From positions 1-57,337 of IMG/VR virus record IMGVR_UViG_3300042402_000779: a stretch of DNA of 57,337 nucleotides; one strand, written 5' to 3'. The position numbers were made by a program, and so were the translations under genes. The notes beneath the pieces were generated by a model that did no database searches, had not been told where the DNA came from, and worked only from the letters and a program-made list of their open reading frames with translations. Positions 7,413 through 16,900 of this stretch are shown here, one piece after another. Source of the DNA: a virus. Positions within the stretch are counted from its first letter, which is position 1. Every line of letters begins with the position of its first letter.

Positions 7413-8374
7413 AATTAGGTACAGTACAAAAAATAAACCTAAACGATAAAGACCCGAATTTAGTAAATTCAATTACAGTATCAAGTAATTCAGGTGGAGT
7501 TGGTAGTAACATAGAGTGCTATCCGCTATCTATGAATTTTAGACAAATTCCTGTAATCGGTGAACAAGTATACATAGTTGTAGGTTCAGACGCAGCATCA
7601 TCAGCTGTTGCTAGAAAAGCCAAAAACTATTATCTATCTCCCGTATCTTTACAATTCAATGTTAATCATAATTCATTACCCAAATTAAATTACCTACAAC
7701 CTGGTACATCTGCTGGGGCAGCTATAGTACAATCTTCAGCTGGTATTCCTGCTAGAGCATCAACCGACTCTTCAGTTAACTTTGGTAATGGATTCGTTGA
7801 ATCTCCAAACGTATCTCAACTCCAAGGGTTTCTTGGTGATGTTATTTTAGAAGGTCGATTTGGTCAATCTATAAGATTTGGGTACACTCCAAGGAATGTA
7901 AAAAAAACTGACATATTGGTAGATGGTGCTACCATTGAACCAACGTGGACATCGACAACTCCTGAATCACCAATTACAATATTTAGAAATGGAGCTGGTA
8001 TCAGTCGTGGATATAATAAGTTTGTAGTAGAAGATATCAACAAAGACGATACTTCGATATGGATGACATCTGCTCAAACAGTACCTCTTAAAACTCAAAC
8101 GTTACCAATAACGACAACTCCTATTTCTTTTTACAATAAACCACAATTGTTAATTAACTCTGGTCAAGTTGTTATAAACTCCAAAACTGATAGTGTAATT
8201 TTATCATCTAATAAAGATATAGTTTTAGCTACGCCTGCTAATGCTACAACAATAGATAAAATAATTGAAGCAATAGAAATATTGGCTCAAGGATTATATC
8301 CGACAGCAGTAGGTCCGACAGGCCCACATCCAAGGATTGCCGAAATACTTTTAAAAATAAAACAAGGTTTATAA
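7409..8374 (+). CDS. baseplate hub/central spike protein, gp5/VgrG-like
   Basis: 321 residues. The N-terminal 70 residues have the OB-fold pattern of gp5/gpV-type spikes (short beta strands, then IPVIGEQVYIVVGSD). The middle has GDVILEGRFGQSIRFG and later SPITIFRNG and EDINKDDTSIWMTS, a set conserved in hub proteins of T4-like marine phages as I remember them. The end carries short strand repeats (QVVINSKTDSVILSSNKDI), as in spike beta-helices. No lysozyme domain like that of T4 gp5 is present. It overlaps the previous gene by 4 nt and opens the baseplate cluster. The structural class is likely; exact equivalence to T4 gp5 is moderate. Confidence 0.6.
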   Translation: MKLGTVQKINLNDKDPNLVNSITVSSNSGGVGSNIECYPLSMNFRQIPVIGEQVYIVVGSDAASSAVARKAKNYYLSPVSLQFNVNHNSLPKLNYLQPGTSAGAAIVQSSAGIPARASTDSSVNFGNGFVESPNVSQLQGFLGDVILEGRFGQSIRFGYTPRNVKKTDILVDGATIEPTWTSTTPESPITIFRNGAGISRGYNKFVVEDINKDDTSIWMTSAQTVPLKTQTLPITTTPISFYNKPQLLINSGQVVINSKTDSVILSSNKDIVLATPANATTIDKIIEAIEILAQGLYPTAVGPTGPHPRIAEILLKIKQGL

Positions 8375-8375
8375 T

Positions 8376-8561
8376 ATGGCTCTTAATAAAACAGAACTCA
8401 AAAATGAAATAGCTACAAAACTTGAAGAGTTGAGAAAAAGACCTGGTGGTGGTTCTACTGAAGACTTTGCTAGGATTATAAGTGATGCGATTGATACTTA
8501 TATTAAAAAAGCTCGTATCAATAATAAAAATGGTGATGATACCGAAAACAAAATAAACTAA
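8376..8561 (+). CDS. small hypothetical baseplate-cluster protein
   Basis: 61 residues, charged and mostly helical, with one Gly-rich break (RPGGGST). It starts 1 nt after the hub gene stop, so it is translationally coupled to it. No motif or family is recognised. Small helical proteins at this place in T4-like clusters are often assembly factors, which is only context. Confidence 0.6.
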   Translation: MALNKTELKNEIATKLEELRKRPGGGSTEDFARIISDAIDTYIKKARINNKNGDDTENKIN

Positions 8562-8568
8562 AGTAAAG

Positions 8569-8576
8569 ATATTTAT
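8569..8576 (+). promoter_or_regulatory. late-promoter-like box ATATTTAT, 4 nt from an ATG
   Basis: The box in GATATTTATTACTATGG ends only 4 nt before the ATG at 8581. If it is a -7/-10 element the transcript would be leaderless or would start just inside the gene. The same arrangement with one C occurs before 31615. Confidence 0.45.
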
Positions 8577-8580
8577 TACT

Positions 8581-9060
8581 ATGGACACAAATAAACTATT
8601 TAAAGCGATTCAAATAATCGTTAAAGAGGAAGTAAAAAAGGAGATGGCTAAACGTGAAAAAGCTATCCGTGAATCCATTATTAACGAAATTAAATCCAAG
8701 CCGGTTAAAAAATCAATATTAGAAAAAGACCCGCTGGATGTTGAACATATATTTGAATCAACTCCAAAGAAAAAATCAAATGTATCATTTGGTGGTAAGT
8801 TCTCTGAACTTTTAAATGAGACCGCTGATAGTGGTGAATGGCGTAGTATTAATTCCATGGGTGGTGGTCGAGTATTTACTTCGAATATGGCACAAGGATT
8901 TGGTTCGGTTCAAAGCGGAGTATTAGAAAGTGCTGACGGTAAATCCGTATCAGTAGAACAACTTCAACAAACTGAAGCTGGTGCTGCTGTTGTTGACGCT
9001 CTTACAAAAGATTATTCAGCTTTGATGAAAGCCATTGATGCCAAGAAGAAAGGTATGTAA
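8581..9060 (+). CDS. hypothetical baseplate-cluster protein
   Basis: 159 residues. The first 45 are a Lys/Glu-rich amphipathic helix, the middle is low-complexity and Ser/Gly-rich, and the end is helical. No enzyme motif is present. The stop overlaps the gp25 start by 1 nt (TAATG). An alternative in-frame ATG at 8644 follows AAAAAGGAG; if the box at 8569-8576 is a promoter, that later start would have a normal leader. I keep 8581 because the first residues look like ordinary coding sequence. Position between hub and gp25 suggests a tail or baseplate assembly role. Confidence 0.6.
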   Translation: MDTNKLFKAIQIIVKEEVKKEMAKREKAIRESIINEIKSKPVKKSILEKDPLDVEHIFESTPKKKSNVSFGGKFSELLNETADSGEWRSINSMGGGRVFTSNMAQGFGSVQSGVLESADGKSVSVEQLQQTEAGAAVVDALTKDYSALMKAIDAKKKGM

Positions 9061-9494
9061 TGGCTACTCGTAGAGAATGGAAAATAAATCCACTTGATTT
9101 AAAAAGGAACACTGCTATTGGTGTTATGCTACCATTGGGTGGTGAACCTTTGTTTAAACTATCATATACCACGGAAGAACAATCCATCTCTAACTTAAAA
9201 AATTTGTTGTTAACTCGAAAGGGTGAACGCCCATTTCAACCATTCTTTGGTACTGATGTTTATTCATTATTATTTGAACAACTTACCGATGACCTTGAAG
9301 AGTCTTTATCAAATTCATTAACAGCTGATATAAAGTTTTGGTTACCATATATTATAATCAATTCGATTTTAATAAATGTAAATGAAGACACTAATAGAGT
9401 AAACATATCATTGAATTACAAAGTAACCGAAACTGGTGCTAATAGAAACATAACAATGAATATATCATCACAAGGAAGTATGACATTAGTTTAA
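9060..9494 (+). CDS. gp25: baseplate wedge protein gp25
   Basis: 144 residues, the length of T4 gp25 (132). It has the GPW/gp25 pattern: an N-terminal strand, then SISNLKNLLLTRKGERPFQPFFGTD and a second half of short strands. In contractile tails gp25 joins the gp6-gp7 core bundle of each wedge and starts sheath assembly. It overlaps the previous stop by 1 nt and is followed after 9 nt by gp6, the same order as in many T4-like phages. Confident. Confidence 0.9.
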   Translation: MATRREWKINPLDLKRNTAIGVMLPLGGEPLFKLSYTTEEQSISNLKNLLLTRKGERPFQPFFGTDVYSLLFEQLTDDLEESLSNSLTADIKFWLPYIIINSILINVNEDTNRVNISLNYKVTETGANRNITMNISSQGSMTLV

Positions 9495-9503
9495 GGAATA
9501 TAA

Positions 9504-11423
9504 ATGGCAGACAAAGTAAAAAAAGAAGTAAACTTAATTGGTCGTGATTTTGGTGACATAAGACAAAATCTTATAGACTTTACAAAGAACTACTTCCCAC
9601 AAACATATAATGATTTTAATGAGGCTTCGCCTGGAATGATGTTCATGGAAATGGCATCATATGTTGGTGATGTACTTTCATATTATACCGATGTTCAATT
9701 AAGAGAATCAATTCTTGAAGAAGCTCAAGAAAAGAAAAACGTATTTACGATAGCTCAATCATTGGGATACAAACCCAAACTAAATGTTCCAGCAAATACC
9801 ACGCTGAGTGTGTATCAGCTTGTACCATCAAAGGGTGTTGGTGATAACGTTTCTCCTGATTTCGATTATGCTCTTACTGTAAAAGAAGGTATGAAGGTAT
9901 CATCGGTATCAAATCCAAACGTGACATTTTCTACTATAGAGAAAGTAAATTTCAGCTTTTCATCATCGTATGACCCAACTGAAGTAACTGTTTATCAAAT
10001 TGACGAGACAACTAACGAGCCGGTTTATTATCTACTTAAAAAGTACGTCAAGGCTGTTAGTGGTGAAGAAAAAACTGCTACGTTTACATTTACAACTCCA
10101 AAAATTTATGATAAAATCAAAATAGAAGATGATGGTCTGATTGATGTTATAAAAATAACTGATGATGATGGTGACGTGTGGTCAAAGGTAGAGTACCTCG
10201 CTCAAGACACTATATTTGAACAAGTACCCAATACCACAGACTATTCTTTACAAATGTCAGTATACGCTTCGGAAACTCCGTATTTGCTAAGACTTAAAAA
10301 AGTACCAAAAAGATTTGTTACACGAATCGTTGATGATGGTTCTATTGATGTTCAATTTGGTGCTGGAGTATCATCAAATGCTGATGAAGAAATTTTACCA
10401 AACCCAAGTAATGTGGGTTCTGCTTTATATACAGCTACATCAAATCTTGACCAAGGAATTGACCCATCTAACTTCTTATATTCAAAGACGTATGGAGTTG
10501 CTCCTGCTAACACTACACTAACTGTTACATATAGAGTCGGTAATGGTGTTGTTGATAATGTACCATCTCAAGATTTAACACAAGTATCGGATTTAATTTT
10601 AGAAAATGATTCAAGTGACTTGGACAACACGGTTGTTAGAGTAGTTGAACGTTCGGTGGCTGTAACCAATGAAGCTGCTGCTGGTGGTGGTAAGTATGAA
10701 GAGGATATTGAAGACGTTCGTCAAAATGCTATATCATATTTTAGAGCCCAAAATAGAGCAGTAACTCGTGAGGACTATGTGTTAAGAGCATATGCAATGC
10801 CACCACAATTTGGGTCGGTTTCTAAAGCATACGTTGCTCCTGATTTTCAAGTATCAACATCTTTAGATGGAACTTACATTTCAAAAGGTGGTATTCCAAA
10901 TCCGTTAGCTATCAACTTCTATGTTCTTGGATATGACGCTAATCAAAGATTGAAAAACTTAAACACCGCAACAAAAGAAAATCTTAAAAACTATTTGTCA
11001 TATTATAGAATCCTAACCGATGCTGTTAATATTAAAAATGCTCATATTGTAAACGTTGGTATTGACTTTGAAATTATTGTATTACCAAATTACAATTCAA
11101 ATGAGGTTTTATTAAGATGTGTTGATGCTCTTAAAAAATATTTCCATATTGATAATATGCAAATTAATCAACCAATAAACTTATCAGATGTGTATGTATT
11201 ATTGGATGGTGTAAAAGGAGTTCAGAGTGTTATTAGACCGAATGAAAATGGTGAGGGTGGTCTACAAATAGTAAACAAATATGATGGGTTATATTCATCT
11301 AACAAATACGACATGAAAAATGCTACACGGAATGGTATGATATACCCACCAAAAGACCCTGCTATTTTTGAAGTAAAATATCCTGACACGGACATCCGTG
11401 GTAAGGTAGTTAGATTGTTTTAA
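9504..11423 (+). CDS. gp6: baseplate wedge protein gp6
   Basis: 639 residues, like T4 gp6 (660). The N-terminus (VNLIGRDFGDIRQNLIDFTKNYFPQ-type) and SPGMMFMEMASYVGDVLSYYTD are hallmarks of gp6/baseplate J-like proteins. Later, VTREDYVLRAYAMPPQFGSVSKAYV and a C-terminal domain match the family ring-forming part. gp6 dimers form the continuous inner ring of the baseplate. AAGGA precedes the ATG by 7 nt. Confident. Confidence 0.9.
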   Translation: MADKVKKEVNLIGRDFGDIRQNLIDFTKNYFPQTYNDFNEASPGMMFMEMASYVGDVLSYYTDVQLRESILEEAQEKKNVFTIAQSLGYKPKLNVPANTTLSVYQLVPSKGVGDNVSPDFDYALTVKEGMKVSSVSNPNVTFSTIEKVNFSFSSSYDPTEVTVYQIDETTNEPVYYLLKKYVKAVSGEEKTATFTFTTPKIYDKIKIEDDGLIDVIKITDDDGDVWSKVEYLAQDTIFEQVPNTTDYSLQMSVYASETPYLLRLKKVPKRFVTRIVDDGSIDVQFGAGVSSNADEEILPNPSNVGSALYTATSNLDQGIDPSNFLYSKTYGVAPANTTLTVTYRVGNGVVDNVPSQDLTQVSDLILENDSSDLDNTVVRVVERSVAVTNEAAAGGGKYEEDIEDVRQNAISYFRAQNRAVTREDYVLRAYAMPPQFGSVSKAYVAPDFQVSTSLDGTYISKGGIPNPLAINFYVLGYDANQRLKNLNTATKENLKNYLSYYRILTDAVNIKNAHIVNVGIDFEIIVLPNYNSNEVLLRCVDALKKYFHIDNMQINQPINLSDVYVLLDGVKGVQSVIRPNENGEGGLQIVNKYDGLYSSNKYDMKNATRNGMIYPPKDPAIFEVKYPDTDIRGKVVRLF

Positions 11424-11433
11424 GAGGTAAGAA

Positions 11434-13527
11434 ATGATTTATAGACTTTATCCAAAGAAAGACGCAACAATCTACGAAGATACACTTCGTAAGAATCAGA
11501 ACACCGGCAAGGATGAGATTCTTGAAGTTGTAAAATTATATGATACTGATAACACTACGTTGTTAGGAAACAGTCGTGTTTTATTACAATACGACTTATC
11601 AGAAATCAGTCAGTCTATCGTTGATGGTGATATCAGCGGAAATATAAAATATTATCTACACCTTGAATCTATTGATGAAACTGAAGTAGCTCCAAACTAC
11701 ACACTATATGTTTATCCAATCAAAGAATCTTGGGAAGAGGGTGTTGGTTCTGAACCAGATACCCCACACAACACTCAAGGTGTATCTTGGGTATATCGTG
11801 ATGGTGTTACTGAATGGAATATTGTAGAATCTAATTCGTTCAATGGTTTAAATGCTAATACTGTTCCAGGTCTGCTTGGTTATTATGATTTTATATCTAC
11901 AACATCCCCATTCCAACTTGTAGACCAAATCAATGGTATTAATGGCATAGCTCCTGTACTTCAAGTAAACAATGCTTACCATATGGAATTATCTGCGTCT
12001 TACTATGGTGGTGGTACTGCTAACCTTTCAGCTTCATTACAAAGTGGTTCTACATACTATGTAAATTTTGAAATAAACCCAAATACCATAGAAGCAATTG
12101 ACTTTAGAATTCAGAGACCGAGTGGTTTATATTTCACATCAAATGAGGTTACAAATTACACCTCATCTATCAGAACAGCATCTACACAATCAGTATCGTT
12201 TACACCAAATACCACCGGAAATCATAACATACAATTTACTTTCTTCGACCAAGACGCAAGTAATGGAGTAACTGCTACAATTGATAACTTCTTTTTGTAT
12301 AAACAACAAGAAGCGGGCGTACTGCTAAACGATACTTTTGTAATTACCGGCACACCTGCTTCCGCCAGTTACTTTTTAAGTGAACCAATCACAGGAAGTT
12401 TAGGTGAGGTTGCTACTATATTTGTTAGTCAAAGTAGACTAAACATGAGCGCTTCTAATTTTGGTGGAGCTACATTAGTTAAAAGATTTGAATTGTATGG
12501 TGGTGTTGGATATACCGCCAGTTTTAATTTGAATAGCGGTAATATGTTTGCTTCGTCATCCGATGCAAGTAGTTCAATAGCATTTTCAATATTAGAACCG
12601 GATGGTAGACAATTACAATCTACTGAAATAAATGGATACTCACAATATATAAGTGGGTCATCGCCACACACTTCAAGTTTTGTAGCATCACAAGATGGTT
12701 ATTACTTTTTTAGATGGACATACTTCAATGATACAGTTGGTGACGCTAGTGCTTCTTTGTCATCATTTTTATTAAGAACCGACCCGGCATTATACCCAAC
12801 TGGTTCATACTATACTGATAAGACATTTGAATCAAGATATAATGTAAATCAAGGTGGTGGTACTTGGTACACATCTTCATGGGGAACAAATACATCGTAT
12901 TCACAATCCTTTGATAGATACGTTCAAAATTTAAATGTTGAAGTTACCGACTACGTTAATGATTGGTTGGTTGGTGATAGAACTAACAATGGGTTTATTG
13001 TATTAAAAAGTAGAATTGATGAATCGTCTACAAAGAAATTTGGGTCGATGAAATATTTCTCAACTGATACTCATACGATATACCCACCGACCCTTGATAT
13101 TAGGTGGAATGACTTTACATTCACAACTGGTTCATTGTCACCTCTAGCAAGTGCAAGTGGTGCTGATGATATTATATTATATCTTAAAGGATTGACAACT
13201 GAATATAAAGAAAGCTCTAAAGCAAAAGTTAGAGTTTTTGGTAGAGAGAGATATGCTACAAGAACGTTCTCATCATCACCTACTAAAGTTGTAAAATACT
13301 TACCACAAACGACATATTACTCATTGGTAGATTCCGAAACCAATCAAGTAATTATTCCGTTCCATGATACTTATACAAAGATAAGTTGTGATTCAACCTC
13401 AAATTATTTTAATTTTTGGTTTAATGGGTTACAACCAGAAAGATTCTATAAGTTTGTATTTAAAGTTGTCATGAATGGTACTACAAAATACTATGATGAT
13501 AATTTTTATTTCAAAGTGGTTAAATAA
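11434..13527 (+). CDS. large structural protein with two carbohydrate-binding-like inserts
   Basis: 697 residues. The first about 135 and last about 230 residues look like one conserved tail protein: IYRLYPKKDATIYED at the start, and WNDFTFTTGSL followed by YLKGLTTEYKE and repeated strand pairs at the end. Between them are two similar Ser/Thr-rich beta domains (about residues 190-300 and 345-455). Each contains a pattern YxxxFxxNxxx ... FxxxxxGxHxxxFTxxD and a terminal SFLL/NFFL strand, like CBM4/9-type jelly rolls. They could bind host sugars. The gene lies between gp6 and the gp7-like protein, so it is probably a baseplate-peripheral protein. No Shine-Dalgarno problem: AAGAGGTAAGAA precedes the ATG. 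Confidence 0.6.
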   Translation: MIYRLYPKKDATIYEDTLRKNQNTGKDEILEVVKLYDTDNTTLLGNSRVLLQYDLSEISQSIVDGDISGNIKYYLHLESIDETEVAPNYTLYVYPIKESWEEGVGSEPDTPHNTQGVSWVYRDGVTEWNIVESNSFNGLNANTVPGLLGYYDFISTTSPFQLVDQINGINGIAPVLQVNNAYHMELSASYYGGGTANLSASLQSGSTYYVNFEINPNTIEAIDFRIQRPSGLYFTSNEVTNYTSSIRTASTQSVSFTPNTTGNHNIQFTFFDQDASNGVTATIDNFFLYKQQEAGVLLNDTFVITGTPASASYFLSEPITGSLGEVATIFVSQSRLNMSASNFGGATLVKRFELYGGVGYTASFNLNSGNMFASSSDASSSIAFSILEPDGRQLQSTEINGYSQYISGSSPHTSSFVASQDGYYFFRWTYFNDTVGDASASLSSFLLRTDPALYPTGSYYTDKTFESRYNVNQGGGTWYTSSWGTNTSYSQSFDRYVQNLNVEVTDYVNDWLVGDRTNNGFIVLKSRIDESSTKKFGSMKYFSTDTHTIYPPTLDIRWNDFTFTTGSLSPLASASGADDIILYLKGLTTEYKESSKAKVRVFGRERYATRTFSSSPTKVVKYLPQTTYYSLVDSETNQVIIPFHDTYTKISCDSTSNYFNFWFNGLQPERFYKFVFKVVMNGTTKYYDDNFYFKVVK

Positions 13528-13961
13528 TGGCAGTTGAAAGAAGTATTAAAAGGAATGGTAGGGGTCAGATAATATCATACCCCGTTTCATTTGATGAAAA
13601 TGGAACTCCGTTACAACAATACGGAAAGCTTGGTATTGGTGCTGGAGATTCAACGGATACTGAAAAATACACAAAGTATTCTTTTTTCAACGAATTCATA
13701 GATACAATTTCAGATGAGTTAAGACAAAAGCCAACCATTGTAAATATAAATCCGGCCCCAATATATACAACGGAAATTATAGTAACTGAAGAGGGTACTA
13801 CAACATCCAATACAAATACAGGTACAACTTCAGGTGGTATCGGTGTACCAATCGTATATCCACCATTTGGACAAGCTGGCGTTCAAAATGGACAACTCCG
13901 ACAATATCAAGGTGTGACTTATAGATGGAATGGTTACGCTTGGGAAACACAACAGGTTTAA
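13527..13961 (+). CDS. small structural protein
   Basis: 144 residues, start overlapping the previous stop by 1 nt. The middle (about 85-105) is Thr/Gly/Asn low complexity. The end (YRWNGYAWETQQV) is an aromatic GVTYRWNGYAWE-type motif that recurs at the tips of phage tail and fiber-associated proteins. The next gene starts 1 nt after its stop. It probably attaches to or assembles with the gp7-like protein. No named family. Confidence 0.6.
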   Translation: MAVERSIKRNGRGQIISYPVSFDENGTPLQQYGKLGIGAGDSTDTEKYTKYSFFNEFIDTISDELRQKPTIVNINPAPIYTTEIIVTEEGTTTSNTNTGTTSGGIGVPIVYPPFGQAGVQNGQLRQYQGVTYRWNGYAWETQQV

Positions 13962-13962
13962 T

Positions 13963-16900
13963 ATGTCATTAAATAGATTTACAAATATAGACGACATTAC
14001 GGGATATGTTCCGGTATTTGGTGAGACTATTCCATCAAGTAGTAAAGATGCCTTATCAAAAACAATATTAAAAATCACCGAAAATGATTTGAGAGGTGTT
14101 TACGATGAGGGTGATGTGGATACTGTTTCCGAACTACACATATACGCTGGTGAAAATCGTATACAATCCTACTATAGTAATCCGTTAGATTACATTGGGT
14201 CTAAACTATACATTCAGCCAGAAAAAGATATTAGAGATGCTGGAATTAATCAAGGTACATATTCTTTGGTTTATAATTTCCTACAAAGGTTTAATGGTAC
14301 TCCTAAAAATTCAGATGTAATTGTAAGTAGAATATCAGCCGATAGAACGGAATTAAAATTATCCTTTAAATCTCCAACATCTGGAAAAGCTAGTGCTGGT
14401 AACATTCCACAATTATCCTCTGGGTCAACCGGAGAGCTTGACATTGAGGATGAACTTGCGCCTGCTGAAAAAGATTTTAACTTATTAAATGAAGTCTACA
14501 ATACAAATAGTGTTCAAAACTCTTTTAATAGGTCTACCAATATTCATAGAGATTTTGTATTAAACTTTGGTGACAATAACCTATATGATGTTGTATCCAT
14601 GGAGTTTTTTGGCGCTCCTGTTGGTGTTGTAGAAACTGAATTACAATGTCCTCGTGGTACTTTCCAAAATGTAAGTACACGATTTCTAAAAACAAACCAC
14701 GCTGATTCTGATGGTGATTTTTTGTTCATAGAAATATTTACCCCACCTACAGTTATCGGTGGCTCTAACACAAATCAAGATTTAGCCGGAAAAGCAACTG
14801 GTCGTTTTTATTACTATAAATTAGAATCAACGGGTGTTAATGGTGGCTATGGGTTTACTCGTAAGGGTGGTTTGGTTGATGTGGATAATCTACCGGATGG
14901 TGTTTACGCTCCTGACTTGGAAACTAAAATATTAAATTTAACAGCCGGATTTGATAAGGTAACTTATTCAAGATTTGAAGCATCACCATCAAAGTACACT
15001 TCATTGATTGTTAAATTAACAAAACCATTAGGTAACGAAGTACAAGTCAGAAATAGCGTATCGGTATGTGGTCGTTTGTTAAAATCATATGTAGAAAAGA
15101 TTATAGTATTTCCGGAATCATCGGTGAGGCCGGATAGAGATGACTTTTCAGAACCAAACTTTGCTATAGATGTAACATCAAATTCGGGCAATTCAACCGA
15201 TTGGCAAACTTGGAATAGTTTGTTGGATGCTGATATGACAACATCCCAACAAATCATAAATCATTATTTTAGTGGGTCACTTGGTCAAACTAAATTAAAC
15301 ATAGACTATTCTGATTTTGCCAATTTTATACACTTCTCATCAGCAACCGAACGTGTTGATAATTTTGTGTATAAAATTAGACAAGTTGAAAATTACAATT
15401 CAAGAATAAATTTACTAACAGGTGTTAGTGGTTCTGAAGCAATAACAAACATATCTCAATCGATTGTTCGTAGAGATAGAATCATTGGTGGCTTTGACGA
15501 CTTCGAATCATGGATGTACTATGATGTAACTAAAAATAATTATACGTTTTGGTCATCATCGGCATACCAGATTGAACCATATCCAAAGGTATCAACATAT
15601 CCTCACGTTTTGAGACATCTTACAAGTTCACAAGCTGAATCTTGGTATGCTGGTGTTTATCAGTCAGCGTCTTTATATGATGAATTAAACGACTCTCGAT
15701 TAAGAAACTTTATTCCAATCCATCTACAAGAAGATGACACCAATTCCGACTACATCACATTTGTAGACATGATTGGTCAACACTTTGATGTTTATTGGAC
15801 TTACATAAAAGCTCTTACTGATATAAACAAACGTGAAGAGCATCCCAAAGATGGTATGCCTGATGAAGTTTTAAAATCAGTAGCACAATCGTTGGGGTGG
15901 CAATTATCAAATGGTTACTCGGATGTGAATCTTTGGAAATACGCTTTAGGGGTTGAGAATAATGGTACACTATATCAAACCGGCTCTTTACAATCTAAAG
16001 CTAGAGAACAAATTACCCACGAAACTTGGAGACGTATTGTAAATACAATTCCAATGTTGTATAAGACAAAAGGTACGGCTCGGTCAATAAAAGCTATTCT
16101 TGCATCATATGGTATCCCACAAGCATTTTTACAAATTCGTGAATGGGGTGGGCCTGCTATTAATGAAAAAAAGAATATCTATGAACATGAGAGATTCTTG
16201 TATAAACTTGAATTAAGTAAAGACCAGTATTCAACACATCCATGGGGAACTATAAATACTCAACGACCATCGACCATTGAAATTATTGGTAAAATGCCAA
16301 TGGGAGATTATCACATCATGCGATTGACAAGTGGTTCTGATTATCTTGATTATTTTTGGGACTATAACTCCAATTCAAAACAAGCACGAATTAGAGCGGG
16401 TATCAATGGTAGTAATATAATCAGTTCAAGTTATGTACCATACAAAACAAGACGTGACGTTGTATTCACAATAGCATCTTCAAGTCTATCAATAAATGCA
16501 GCTATGGTTGATGATTTTGGATTTATTTTGGCAAACCCAACAGCATCGACCTCAACATCAAATAGTACATTAAATTCTATATGGTCAGTTGCAAAAGCTA
16601 CGTTACAAGTTCCTGGTCCATACACATTCCCATCGAACAATTATACAGCAAGTGTTCAAGAAGTTAGATATTATACGAGTGTTTTAAGTAATGAGATTGT
16701 ACAAGAACACGCTAAAAATAGAGAAGCGTATTTTGCTGACGACAATACAACTGACCTGAATATGTTGACAGCATATGATAAGTTATTATACAGAATCTAT
16801 CCAGATAGTTCATTTAACTCATCATCTATTGTATCAGTTCATCCAAATCAAAAAGTAACACAAACCGACCAAGGTTCTATATTAAGTGCTTCATTTGTTA

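Noticed and set aside
8569-8576. T4 late promoters read as TATAAATA on the - strand of the ATATTTAT boxes
   Set aside because: The boxes are the reverse complement of the T4 consensus, but no gene on the - strand lies downstream of any of them, so - strand promoters are unlikely; I kept the coding-strand reading.
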